From Schistocerca nitens (taxonomy: Eukaryota; Arthropoda; Insecta; Orthoptera; Acrididae): a stretch of 64,000 bases of DNA. The notes under the pieces are model-generated. The model searched no databases and was not told the DNA's origin. It saw only the letters and a program-made list of their open reading frames with translations. Every line of letters starts with the position of its first letter. Within the stretch, counting starts at the first letter, position 1. Of this stretch, positions 44,935 through 55,065 are shown one piece after another. Made by a program: the position numbers and the translations under genes. The stretch lies in assembly GCF_023898315.1 (NCBI RefSeq), contig NC_064616.1, forward strand, positions 703,667,389 through 703,731,388, written 5' to 3'.

Positions 44935-45224
44935 GGGGTTGGGGCTGACGAGGAGAGGAGGAGGGGGGGGGGGGTAAGTTGGGTAATTGGGGCACTGGGG
45001 ATGTACTTACGGATTTTGAAGGTGAGGGTGCGGGCATCTAGGAATTTAGGATCGGGGTTGGCAAGGATGAAGGTATACAGGGTGAGGGATGGAGAGGCGG
45101 AAGGAGGGGTGGTGTCCATGGGGGGATCAGAAGGAAGAGGGATGGGTGGTGGTTTTTTGGAGGAGGGAGTGGAGGTGAGGTAGCTACTTGGCCGGGTTTT
45201 TCCTTCACTGCTTCTGTGGTGGCC

Positions 45225-45231
45225 TTATATA
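45225..45231 (-). promoter_or_regulatory. TATA-like box in left arm of M, facing LINE-J
   Basis: Minus-strand TATATAA within GGCTATATAAGGCC, with an inverted CCAAT (ATTGG at 45250-45254) about 20 bp upstream. It points left, into the LINE-J 5' end. Sequence only; activity unknown. Confidence 0.5.
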
Positions 45232-45387
45232 GCCCGTCAACAGCTTCTGATTGGTCGGCTTATGATTGATCAGCGATTACGTACTGCTGCGACAACTTGT
45301 GATTGGTCAGCGATTACGTACTGCTGTGACAGCAGTACATAATATCCGACTAACCACAAGCCGACCAATCAGAAGCCGTCCACAGGC

Positions 45388-45394
45388 TATATAA
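45388..45394 (+). promoter_or_regulatory. TATA-like box in right arm of M, facing right
   Basis: Plus-strand TATATAA with CCAAT at 45365-45369 upstream and an initiator-like TCAGTT about 33 bp downstream. It mirrors the box at 45225-45231, making a divergent pair. Confidence 0.5.
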
Positions 45395-45550
45395 GGCCAC
45401 CACAGCAGCAGTGAAGACAGTCAGTTGCTCCTGACGATGACGATGGAGGCTATAGTTGAAATCTCGAGGCTTTTCTATCCCGAATTGACGCAGCAAGAAA
45501 AACCGAGAATGTTTTGTATATCAGTGCCATCGAGAAAGACTTCGTTCTCG

Positions 45551-46171
45551 TCAAATGTAATTAATTTTCTCGTTATAAAAGTTCCATATTGAAAAATTAT
45601 TACTTTTTAGCTTCACAAACATTAATACACAAAAAGTATGTTTCTTGAGTGGACAGACATAGGTAGTCTTTAACATCAAATTAGATCTTTTCAGAAATGC
45701 AACTCATAAAAATGACGTTAAGTATTCAACACTTATTCGTGCCCCCAAATTCAAACTGAAAATTATGGATGGCTATTAATCTTTCTCTATACTCAAGTCT
45801 CTAGATGTCTGAAGAAAGAATGTGTAACTGCAAGCTGCCATAGAGAAGTACAAGATCTGAAATCAGTTACCTTACATTAAATCCTCTTCTATTACTCATC
45901 GGAATAGTCATAATAAAATATTCTTCTCAAAATGCTTCATTCTCTTTCCTCATCTCAAATAATTAATCACTAAATCAACATGTTCCACTTCTTCAGAATA
46001 TAACTGCAACCTTACCACTCGGCCTAAGCCGTACTACTTCTCATAACACATAACACTTCATCCCATGATTGTCAATGCGCATCATTTCCTGCGCATCCTG
46101 ATGGTCCAAGCAAGCCTCCAGGAGACAAAGCATCTGTGATGACACTACGTGCATATAATTTCAACTGTACA
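45551..46171 (-). repeat. 3' LTR of LTR-R, second piece
   Basis: Aligns with 51893-52535: CTTCACAAACATTAATACAC, CTAGATGTCTGAA, GTTCCACTTCTTCAG, CCAAGCAAGCCTCCAGGAGA in order. It ends GTACA, where the internal region begins. Confidence 0.88.
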
Positions 46172-46211
46172 AAGGCGTCATCTTTATTTGCGTAAAAAGT
46201 ACGTGTGTTAT

Positions 46212-46600
46212 TTAACTGTGTCGTGTACCAATAATGTTTTGTTTCGTGGTTAAGAAATGTAGTCTGTTGATATCCTGTTCTTCTCTCCATAAGCTTTGTT
46301 CAACGTTTAATGAAATCCGAACAACGTTTTTGTATAGCAGTATACAAAAATTGTAGAAATCCAGTACTGCTTTGTGTCTGCTCAGAAAATCGATACCCAG
46401 GATTGCTTCTGTTGTATGTAGAGGTACGATAGGAAAGATTCCGAAAAAAATGTGACCTTTTACCATGAATTTCAAATGTGTTTGTGATTTCACATCAACT
46501 TCTTTTCCTCCAGCAGCACCCTTTACTTTAATTTTGTGTAGTGACGGAAGACAGTGAGTCTAAAAATGCATTTAATGTGTGTTTTCCTGTTTGTATGCTG
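46212..46600 (-). pseudogene. LTR-R aspartic protease remnant
   Basis: Minus-strand frame with AFLDSLSSVT at about 46560-46590, then VKGHIFFGIFPIVPLHTTEA and ILGIDFLSRHKAVLDF (46440-46370), the flap and the ILG..FL motif of retropepsins. The catalytic triplet reads D-S-L where D-S/T-G is expected, so the site is mutated. There is a one-base shift after the first block. It should cleave the gag polyprotein; inactive here. Confidence 0.65.
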
Positions 46601-46822
46601 AAGACTGGGTAGTAAATGTGTTTCCTTGGTTCTTTTTCTCTCGTAGTAACAAATCTCTAAAGTCTTCCAAACAGATGATATTTTCAATAATGTTGCCTGA
46701 ATGATTAGTATCCTGTGCTGTCTCACCGAGCCCATTTTCTGGCACTTGCACTTCTACTCATTGTCAACCTCCGCTGTCGTGTCTCTGTGTATTGGGTGAT
46801 GAAACTTCAACTAACTGTACTG

Positions 46823-46823
<1 letters not shown>

Positions 46824-46856
<33 letters not shown>
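46824..46856 (+). repeat. Homopolymer of 33 T
   Basis: Uninterrupted T run in the LTR-R internal region. It could be an old A-tail in minus orientation, but no LINE or SINE adjoins it. Length is likely unreliable. Confidence 0.85.
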
Positions 46857-46857
<1 letters not shown>

Positions 46858-46899
46858 GACTATTCGGATAAGTCTGCTGTAGATGGAAAGGGCTGTCTG

Positions 46900-47700
46900 G
46901 TTCATTTAAAGGAAGATTTTGTTGGACATTAAAGTTTTCTCTTCTACCGTTTTCGTTATTTCTGTTCCCATAACATAGTGTTGTCTGTTATCGTGTGGGT
47001 TTTGATGTTATCGTTGTTGATTGTGTAAATTGCTGTTCCTCTGTACGTCATTATTTCCTGAATTATCATTGTGTATCTTAGAGTGTGACCATGACTGTTG
47101 ATATGAGGAATGGCTCATGTTGCCTCCTGTGTTGAATGGCTGCTAGTTGTTGCGATGAAAATTATCACTATGTTGGTAATTGTTCTGGTACGATCCATTA
47201 AGTTCCGGTTGTTATAACTTTCGATATAGTCGTCGTTGCCAAAATAGCTTCGTCTGTTGTTATTAAATGACCCTGACTGACCTCCGTTTCTTCTGTCTGA
47301 TAGTTGCGGTTTTACGTGAAAAATTGTGATACCTGTACTGAGTGTATGACTCCCAGTAATTGTAAAACTTTTCGGAATGCGTGAATATTGTATTTTTGGT
47401 GTCCTGTCAGTAGCGAAATGCGTAATGATCTTGGAAGTTTCGAAATAAGAATTTGGATTAACGCTGATGGGCTGTAAGGTCCAACCAAATGTTGGTTTTG
47501 TTGTACCGTGTGTTCAAAAAATTATGTGAGCGTTTCCAACTGCGAGTTTTCGATGTTTGGTAACAAATTTTGAAGTTTGTGCTTGACACCACGCTGTATT
47601 GCCTCAGACCAGTATGCTGCAAGGGATGCTCTCTGAAATTCTTCATCTGAAAAACATTGTCGTGGAATCGGTCTCATTCTCATTGCTGGTTCTCCTTCCA
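46900..47700 (-). pseudogene. LTR-R gag-like remnant
   Basis: Minus-strand blocks IPRQCFSDEEFQRASLAAYW and RGVKHKLQNLLPNIENSQLE (47690-47530), then a KLPRSLRISLLTGHQKYN block (about 47440-47380). The pattern of helices with an 'A.LP..L' block resembles retrotransposon capsid regions. Stops and shifts separate the blocks. No CCHC knuckle is seen. Upstream frames (48554-48213) may be the N-terminal part. Confidence 0.5.
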
Positions 47701-48212
47701 AAAAAGTGCAAATAAATTCTAATCTTTGTGTGACTAGCCAAGTAGGTGGTAATGAGAAACTGAACTGCTGGACACAGTGTAACGGATGTAAGTCGTTTGC
47801 TCCATTTCTAAATCTTCAAATTTCCTTATTGATAAAAAATGTTTGTAGTCAAAGCTGTCGTGTTTCTGTGTATCGGAAGAATTTAGTCTATTGGAGCAAG
47901 TGCAAGAACGTTCTTCTGTTTGCACAAATTCTCTTTCTCTCAAAGGTTTGCTTAAATGATGCTGTTGATTACTTACCATTTCGCGTTCGTTATTGTTTTC
48001 TGAGCAATTGTGAGAAGTTGAGCTCGTTTCAATTTCTTCAAGAAGAGAGAATTTTGTTTACGTCTTGCTTGTGCTGTCTGTTAAGTGCTATCTGTCTTTC
48101 TTTCAAATTTCCTAACGGTTGCTATTCCTCTGTTTCTGTAAAGAGTACCGGTTGGGTTCCATCTGGCTGATTATCTTCATTAAACTGTAACTGCGTTACT
48201 TTACTTGAAATA

Positions 48213-48554
48213 TCATGAACATGAGCTATGAGTTTCTCTCTCTGTTCCTTCGCCCAGGCAACTACCATTTTTGTGTCTGTTTCTATTTGTTACATCTGTT
48301 CTGAATGTGTGCGTGACTTCTTTTTTTAATTTGGCTACGAGTGAGCTAGCAACTACCTTTTCGATCTTAGCAATAATTAATACTTTGTCTTGGCAGTATG
48401 TGTCAGTGATTGCTTTAAACCTTTCGCCTACTTGCGAGCTAACATCCCAGAGATGTTCGGGCTCACATGCGCTTCCTCTTCGTCGAAATGTCTTGGCACC
48501 AACTCGTCTAGGGGTTGAACCGCACGTGTCGCATTCACGCTCTATATTAGACAC
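48213..48554 (-). other. Open frame in LTR-R, possible gag N-terminus
   Basis: 113 codons with IEKVVASSLVAKLKKEVTHT, a helical, charged pattern that could be a gag N-terminal coiled coil. It lies between the 5' LTR side and the gag-like blocks, in the right orientation. Family not recognised. Confidence 0.35.
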
Positions 48555-49142
48555 TTGTAACCCTTTGGTTAAATTGTCTGGCTGATGGCAAGTTTGCGAA
48601 ATACACAGTTAATATAACATATAATAACCGTAATAATAATATCGGGAACTAAATTAAAGACCCATAAATGATGTAGGCCACACAGTTGCGATATGGTTAG
48701 AATAATGTTTATTCAGAAAGAAAACTACTAGCGAAAGTGGTCGTATTTAGAATTACTATTACACTCGAGCGCATATCCATTTGACACAGTTCGATCATTC
48801 ACAGTCTCATGGCAAAACAAATCCAGTACTCCACCTTGATATTTATACGAAAAGTTAGAGTTCACTCTAGGCGCGTGGTTGCTCACCGCTCAGAGACTTA
48901 AGTCCCGCGATATCACACAACCGACAGTCCGTTTTCGCGTCTCAATCCGAACTGTCCCCTTTCGTGTCTCCAGCCGAACTGTACTCTTTGGTGTCTAGAC
49001 CAGAACTGCCCCCTGCCCGTCTATACATTTTAACATATTTAAATAATCAAAGCTTGACCACTTTCACGTTCTAAATAAAGTAACAGTAATATCCATTACA
49101 TAATAAATGTTAAATTCTTTTACACAAAACCAATAAAATTTC

Positions 49143-49676
49143 TGTGGTGTCACCGTCAGACACCACACTTGCTAGAGGGTAGCCTTTAAATCGGCCGCGG
49201 TCCGTTAGTATACGTTGGACCCGCGTGTCGCCACTATCAGTGATTGCAGACCGAGCGCCGCCACACGGCAGGTCTAGTCTAGAGACTCCCTAGCACTCGC
49301 CCCAGTTGTACAGCCGACTTTGCTAGCGATGGTTTACTGTCTACATACGCTTTCATTTGCAGAGACGACAGTTTAGCATAGCCTTCAGCTATGTCATTTG
49401 CTACGACCTAGCAAGGCGCCATATTCTGTTACTATGAATGTATTCTGAACAGATAATATTGTGAATCATGTACCGTCAAGAGCGACGTTCATCATTAATG
49501 GATTAAAGTTAAGTATCAAACTAATTACGGCCGCTTTCTGAATTTTAATTCCTTGTCATGTTCCAGACCTCACGTCAGTATAGTCCTTCCCTCCTCATGC
49601 CAGCCTGCGTGAGCTAAAACGCGTGCATTCCGGCCTCCACTAGTAACACGGTGTTGGCTCTTCTGCCAACACAACA
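49143..49676 (+). mobile_element. Solo LTR of another retrotransposon
   Basis: A 534-bp block starting TGTGGTGTCACCG and ending CTGCCAACACAACA (TG..CA), with TTAATGGATTAAAG and CGCGTGTCGCCAC inside. I recall this as a common LTR in Schistocerca genomes. No internal gag or pol follows on either side, so it is a solo LTR, the usual product of LTR-LTR recombination. Flanks ATTTC and GTTAC do not match; orientation is assumed. Confidence 0.6.
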
Positions 49677-51276
49677 GTTACCTTCTTAGCTTTGAATGTC
49701 ACCGCCAGAAGCCTTGCATCAATGTGCTTTCTGATAAACAAATAAAGAACAAAAGTAACTATTATGCACTGAACTTTAAAACAATTATTCTATTACCTAA
49801 TGATTCAATAAGGTGTCATGCTGTCATCGTTCATCGTGTTTTGTGTGGAGGAAATGATGATCTGATGCTTAGCTAAAAATACTGATATTTTAAATTTACT
49901 AAATCTTTTAAGCAAATAAAGTTACAGAGTTGATATTTACAATATTTGTCATTTTAATGATGCGCTTCTATATGAAATGTCGATCGTTAAGATAGACTAA
50001 ACGACTAAAGCGTTCAGGTTTTAGCATTCAGGTCCTTGTAACAAAACTTGTTAATTTCGCTTTAACAGTAAATCCTAAACTATTATAGATATGATCAATA
50101 TTCAAGTTTTATTGGGATCACCATGAAAATTTATGGAGGATGGCAGATTAAAATTACTGTGGCTTGATTCCCTGCACTACTACAGAATTAAATAGTTTTC
50201 ATAAAAGTTTCCCTTTATAGCCGATCTTAAGTCCGCCATATCTAACAGTGCTACATCTCCTTGACCACAAAAGCCTTCTACTGAGTTTCCCTATGACGTA
50301 GGTTCTCGTCTGTCTCACTCGCACACTACAGCGCTTAGGCCTCAATAGACAACAGACGAGTATGAGTTTCCCCATCTCGTGGTGAATCTGCGCTTTTTGT
50401 GGCATCCGGTTCTATACGACAGAGTTCGTTTCACAATTCCTAAAGGCTGACTCTTTCGGCCATATACTTAAATGAGAGCGAAATGCTCGTTAACTCACAT
50501 ACTTCAGCCTCCTTTTGCGAAAAACGTTGTTTTAACTGTGTGTCTGTTGCTGCAATTTCCTCGATCCTAGATGTTACATTCTTAACTTCTCTTTAAATTT
50601 TTTTGTTAAATTCCTTTCAAGTGATTCTGTGTTTTCTTTTTGTTGTTTTGGTAGTTACTTTTGACCAGATTTTAGTAAAGTGTCAAACTGTTTTGTCATC
50701 GTTTTGTTATTTTCTTGTAATAGCTGGAGAAGCAGAAAACTAAGAGTTCGCAACGTTTCTTACGTGATGAACCGGTTGTATGACCGTAGTGTCTGAAAAC
50801 TTTTGTATTGTCTGAGTGGATGTGGTTTCAACGAGCTCAATTTTCATCATTTAATCTCGAGTTTTGACTACCCTCATAGAAATAAACGTTCAAACTTGCA
50901 AAAATGTCATCTGGATTTTGAAATGTGCCTGATTCATGAGTGTCGGTATGAATAGTACTGTGACTGTCCGGACGGGACAGCGTCCTGCATTATTGCGTCT
51001 AAATTAAACTCACTGTTATTTGCAACTCCGAAGTCACATTATTGTTGTCAGCTGAATTTTGCAAATAAGGTTTCTGCGAGGTGATTGTGGTACGCAGCTT
51101 ACTACTTCCAGAGTTGGCGCGGCATGTTACAAAAAATTAACACAATGTTCAGATAAAATGATCAAAAACATAGCAGTTGCTCTCTCTAATAGCTGAAAAG
51201 AAATACAATTTTGTTAGTAAATGGCGCAGTGACAAATCACAGCGATGAATAATGTAAGACAAGGGCAGTGCACTTA

Positions 51277-51307
<31 letters not shown>

Positions 51308-51341
51308 GAAACCCTGCGCCCTATCCGTGCAGGAATGACAT
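49677..51341. other. LTR-R internal region with no readable gene
   Basis: AT-rich; only short ORFs. An A run of 22 at 51285-51306. The 5' LTR adjoins at 51342; on the minus strand the first bases after it (CATGTCATTCCTGCACGG) should be the primer site, but I cannot match a tRNA. Confidence 0.45.
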
Positions 51342-52535
51342 GTGAAAGTTACCTTACTAAAAAATAGTATGATTCTTATTATTAATTAAATTTTTTCTTG
51401 GTAGCAGTGTAAGCTGTCTGTAAGCTTACATAAACTTCCAACATGGGAATTCGTAAACTTTGAACATAAGAATTCAACTGCGAGAATGTTTTACAAAATC
51501 TGACTGCGAGAAATTAACTTGACAGTGCCTATCTGGTTCCCCGTCTGTTTAAACATTCGTAATGGCAAGAATACTGTCTGAAATCAACACTACGAATCAT
51601 TAAACTGATAAACTGGCCCTGGAAAAACTTGGTGTTCCCTTTTTTATTATTATGTAATTTTGCCTTACCTGTTGTACAATGGAAACACCATGACACTGCT
51701 CCTGTCTTGAAAGCGCGTCGCATTTGCTGGGTTACAACTAATTACTTAGATGCGCCCCGTGCAATACGTTCTCTTTTTGAAAAAAGTCAATGAATACACG
51801 GTTCATAACATATCTGAATAAGTAAAATTGATAACTCATGTTTTGGCATTGACACTGAATGCGGACAGTTACTTGGAATAATTTATAACACCAAATGTAA
51901 TTCATTTTCTGGTCAGAAAAGTACGATATTGAAGAATTCTCTTTTTTGCTTCACAAACATTAATACACAAAAAATACAGTTCCTGAGTGGACAAACTTAA
52001 GTAATCTTTAACATCGAATGAGATCTTCTCAGAAATGCAACTCCTGAAAATGACATTAAATATTCGCAGTTATTCCTACCCTCAAATTCAAATTGAAAGT
52101 TATGAGTAGCTGTTTATCTTTCAATACACTCAAGTAACTAGATGTCTGAACAAAGACTGCGTAGCTACAAGCTGCCACAGTAAATTAAAAGATCTGAAGT
52201 CAATTATCTTACACTAGATCCTTCTCTGTTTCTCATCAGAATAGTCATAAGAAAATATTCTTCTCAAAATGTTTCAATCTCTTTCCTCGCCTCAAATGAT
52301 GAATCACTAAATCGACATGTTCCACTTCTTCAGGATATAACTGCAACCGTACCACTCGGCCTATGCCGTACTACTGCTCATAACACAACATTGCCGACTA
52401 CTGTGTTACTTCACTCCACGATTATCAGTGCGCATCATTTCCTGCTCATCTTGAAAAGCAGGGATGGTCCAAGCAAGCCTCCAGGAGACACAGCATCTAT
52501 GATGACACTCCGCGCATATAATTTCAAACAGTACA
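51342..52535 (-). repeat. 5' LTR of LTR-R, uninterrupted
   Basis: 1194 bp, TGAAAGTTACC at one end and CAGTACA at the other. It serves as the reference copy that shows the split LTR at 28308-28864 plus 45551-46171 to be one sequence. Flanked outside by AAGT (52536-52539). Confidence 0.88.
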
Positions 52536-53379
52536 AAGTCGCTTACGCGTTCATGACTTCCAAATACTAGGGAAATGTCAATGAAATTATCTCCTAACAA
52601 ACTATTCGGTAAAAAAATTATGTTTTCCCACAATTATAGGTTTATATGTCAGTTTCATGTTGAAGTGCCTACCCTTTGGTTAAGGGTCATAGTTATTGTG
52701 ATATTTCTCATTTAAGTAACACACTGCATGAAATTCTGATACGTCATAATGAAAAATAGGGGACGCTATGATTTTGCGTTTGGTTCATATTAGATCATAT
52801 ATTGCTGTGTATGAAATTTAACGAACATGCAGATTTTTTTTAGACTTGGGAAGAGGGATGTACGGATCTCCCATCTCGAGAAAATGGACGTTATGTTGCG
52901 CACTAAGTTCCACCCATGCCAGCCATACTAGAACGAAAAAGACCTTTTCATAAACAGTACAGTGTCCCTTATTTTTTTACTTCAATATTTCTAAGCTGTC
53001 ACCCTCCAGTATTGTTTGAAAGATACTAAGCCATGTCTGTACAAAATTTTGTTGCGATCGAAGCACTGTAACCCGTCCCGACTTGAGGGTGAGCTCGCAT
53101 GAGGACCATGATCTTCCACATTGTTCGCAAATGTCACGCTCACGTCACCTCAGCTTATCAGGAAGTGCTCCTGCAGTGCAGTCAGTTGTTTGTTTGTTAC
53201 CGACCGTTTCACATGTATTTCCTACTCGCTATCTAAGTTGTCACGTCAATTATGCGGTGGCAAGGACGTGTCTTTTTAATAGGAGATATAGAATACCAAA
53301 TAACTGGACACAAATTACCGTCAAACAGGCAATTGCTGGAAGTTCTCTTTTATAACATACGGAAGGCAAAATTAACCGT

Positions 53380-54480
53380 TAGTGAAAATACTAAACTTAT
53401 GGTTCGCTAGTGCATTGTATTTTTGGGGAAAGCAAGAAGTCCAACAAGAGCTATTAAGTATTGTTCACAAAAACTTATTATCTTGCATTCGGAATGGAGA
53501 AAATTGCAAAAAAATCACAATAAAGGGTCAAGACGTGTTTAAAAACCGTGAAGAAATATTTGTAAATACTTTGGCCAATCTACTTGATATCAGACATGCC
53601 TTTGCTCTACAAACAATCAAATTGAAAGAAGAGAGAACGTCCTTACTGCGACAGAGGTAACCAGGACGTAACGGTTACCTAGCAGAAGTAGACCGAATAC
53701 TTGTAAGTTAGGAAGAAAGAGCGAGGCAGAGAAAACTGGAAGAAGAGGAAGGCAACAGAAAAAAACTGCGCAACATCTACTCCAACATCTACTTCTGTAC
53801 TTCCTTTTTCATCATCTGAAGAATCAGATAAGGTATTTTTAACTTCATATGAAATAGAAATTGATGATGTCGAATTATTAGAGCTTATTTCTTGAAAGAT
53901 GTTAGCTGGAGAGTGCTGCAAGGCGACGTATCAAAGATTGTATCACTGAAAAATTAGCGGTCGTTTTCGGTAGATGCCGGCTGAGTATAAGAGTTTTTGT
54001 ACGAATTCTTCAGGCGACAGTAGAGCCATTCGTCACAATACTGAAGAGCTCTGTATTAATAAAACTTCTCTTCATATAATCAGGAGAAAAAGAGAAGAGA
54101 ACGGTCTGAAACAATAAAATCAGCTTCCAAGAACGATATCGCTGCATTTTTTACTGTTCATTTGGGCGGTAGATGGTTGCCATTATCAAATATCACGGAA
54201 CCAAAAGAATAAAGACTTCCAACCATTATTTTACCTTATGGAAGTGAACAGCTCACTTCACAGAGTGGTTCTTGTAAATGGCAAGCGAACGCTGTCTGGA
54301 ATACACTGTCGTTCTGCGATATTGATTCTCTGGAGTGACACAACTGCCTCAAACAAAGGCAGTCTTAATGGGGCATGCATCTTAGTTGAACACTAATTGC
54401 ACAGGGATTTGTTATATTTCCCACACCGTCATCACATATATGAACTTATTTTAAAAGATTATTTCAATATGAAGTACATG
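53380..54480 (+). pseudogene. Transposase-like remnant of element T
   Basis: 53382-53660 is open (92 codons; IVHKNLLSCIRNGENCKKIT). Later fragments, in shifting frames, give a Glu/Arg-rich stretch (53715-53780), ITEKLAVVFGRCRLSIR (53950), a SLHIIRRKRREERSE-like block (54070), PLSNITEPKE-like (54190), then WSDTTASNKGSLNGACILVE (54330-54390) and YFPHRHHIYELILKDYF (54420-54470). The D-T-T-x-x-N-x-G and R-H-H-I-Y-E blocks recur in a widespread insect transposon-derived protein family that I cannot name; the Asp and Glu are candidate DDE residues. At least six shifts or stops. Confidence 0.55.
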
Positions 54481-54493
54481 GTGCAATATGCAG

Positions 54494-55065
54494 TCGGCAG
54501 GCGTTGATATACATCAACGGGGACAGTTGGAAATGTGTGCCCCGATTGGGACTCGAACCCGGGATCTCCGGCTTACATGGCAGACGCTCTATCCATCCAT
54601 CGGTGGCTCAGATGGATAGAGTCCCGGTCAGGGCACACATTTTCAACTGTCCCCGTTGATGTATATCAATACCTGCCGGCAGATTAGTGTCTTGATTTAA
54701 TTATCATTTCATTCTAAGAGAGCTGCATGGTCATCGGTGGTGACCCTCTTCTTCTGTGTTGGATGCACACGCATTGCCCGAACTCTTACGGGACTCGCTA
54801 AGATTGCCTACCGCGAGTAATGAGTGTAATGGGCAGGGGCACTACGAATGTAGCGTGTGGGTGTTAAGTTGGGAATTTGTGTCTCACGGGGGGCGTGCAA
54901 GTGATAAATCCCTGCAGTCGCACTATCCTCTGTGCCCTCGGTGGCTCAGATGGATAGAGCTTCTGCCACGTAAGCAGGAGATCCCGGGTTCGAGTCCCAG
55001 TCGGGCACACATTTTCAACTGTCCCCGTTGATGTATATCAACGCCTATCGACAGCTTGGGGTCTT
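54494..55065. repeat. tRNA-like repeat units, two of them head to head
   Basis: The unit reads GGTGGCTCAGATGGATAGAG (A-box region), GGGTTCGAGTCCC (B-box), then ACACATTTTCAACTGTCCCC and GTTGATGTATATCAA. 54494-54590 is a unit on the minus strand, 54605-54683 a shortened unit on the plus strand with the anticodon-arm part missing, and 54932-55065 a longer plus unit. 54684-54931 is the usual non-tRNA part of this repeat. The third unit has an anticodon-like loop (CACGTAA) but only 4 acceptor pairs, so it is tRNA-derived, not a working tRNA. Confidence 0.65.

Larger units (their letters stand above)
43975..45119 (-). pseudogene. LINE-J ORF1 (copy C), split by two SINEs
   Basis: Starts MDTTPPSASPSLTLYTFILA at 45119, 80 bp from the element's 5' end, and gives KIRKYIPSAP; the SINE pair then interrupts (44547-44934). 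It resumes with EVLAELNAHSTLEIRSARRI and ends LAARSVFHLNTYAT...RLDTLV at about 43975. ORF1 proteins of jockey-type LINEs bind RNA; no CCHC knuckle is seen here. The end matches the ORF1 end in copy B (6600-6714). Confidence 0.75.
28974..45201 (-). mobile_element. LINE-J copy C: full-length jockey-like LINE split by nested insertions
   Basis: The poly-T at 28973-28980 is the 3' end; the 5' end is at about 45201. Flanks TCTTCAATGCTT (28962-28973) and CCTTCACTGCTT (45201-45212) fit a 12-bp target duplication. RT lies at 28974-32070, endonuclease and ORF1 at 43340-45119. The two parts abut at the same point of the family (just before DHLSVLLT, just after TDVLG), so they are one copy opened by LINE2. 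Without insertions the element is about 4.3 kb. It is the only copy here with a 5' end. Confidence 0.82.
28865..45550. mobile_element. Element M: long-inverted-repeat element hit by LINE-J
   Basis: The left arm 28865-28973 is the inverted copy of 45400-45530 (AAACATTCT, CCTCGAG, the GCCTCCATCGTCATCGTCAG block, CAACTGACTGTCTTCA). The left arm resumes at 45202 after a LINE-J insertion, passes through GGCCTTATATAGCC and GCTTCTGATTGGTCGGCTTA, and is mirrored by AAGCCGACCAATCAGAAGC and GGCTATATAAGGCC. Net length without LINE-J is about 460 bp, with arms near 200 bp. The host LTR shows about 9-12 bp duplicated around it, which would fit a Mutator-like element; that assignment is inference. No transposase, so non-autonomous. 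Confidence 0.7.
45202..45550. repeat. Centre and right arm of element M
   Basis: 45205-45262 is inverted against 45352-45420 (CCACAGcAGCAGTGAAG, TATATAAGGCC, AGCCGACCAATCAGAAGC). The centre holds a 31-bp direct repeat, 45264-45294 and 45301-45331 (GCGATTACGTACTGCTG core). The last 35 bp (45516-45550) include the small palindrome CGAGAAAGACTTCGTTCTCG, absent from the left end. Confidence 0.8.
28308..52535 (-). mobile_element. LTR retrotransposon LTR-R, split by 16.7 kb of nested insertions
   Basis: The intact LTR (51342-52535, 1194 bp, TG..CA) matches two separated pieces, 28308-28864 and 45551-46171, which join to a second LTR of about 1180 bp. AAGT flanks the whole element (28304-28307, 52536-52539). 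The internal region (46172-51341) runs on the minus strand: gag remnant, then a protease remnant next to the 3' LTR. No RT, RNase H or integrase is found between protease and LTR, so pol is deleted or this is a gag-protease-only derivative. A solo LTR sits in the internal region. Family: gypsy-like by protease and gag features, not certain. Confidence 0.78.

Noticed and set aside
46072..46290. A 72-codon minus ORF at the LTR-R edge as a separate gene
   Set aside because: It spans the LTR boundary and overlaps the protease remnant in another frame; no family recognised.
54932..55010. A functional tRNA-Thr gene
   Set aside because: A-box, B-box and an anticodon-like loop exist, but the acceptor stem pairs only at the outer 4 positions and the unit is part of a repeat with non-tRNA flanks.
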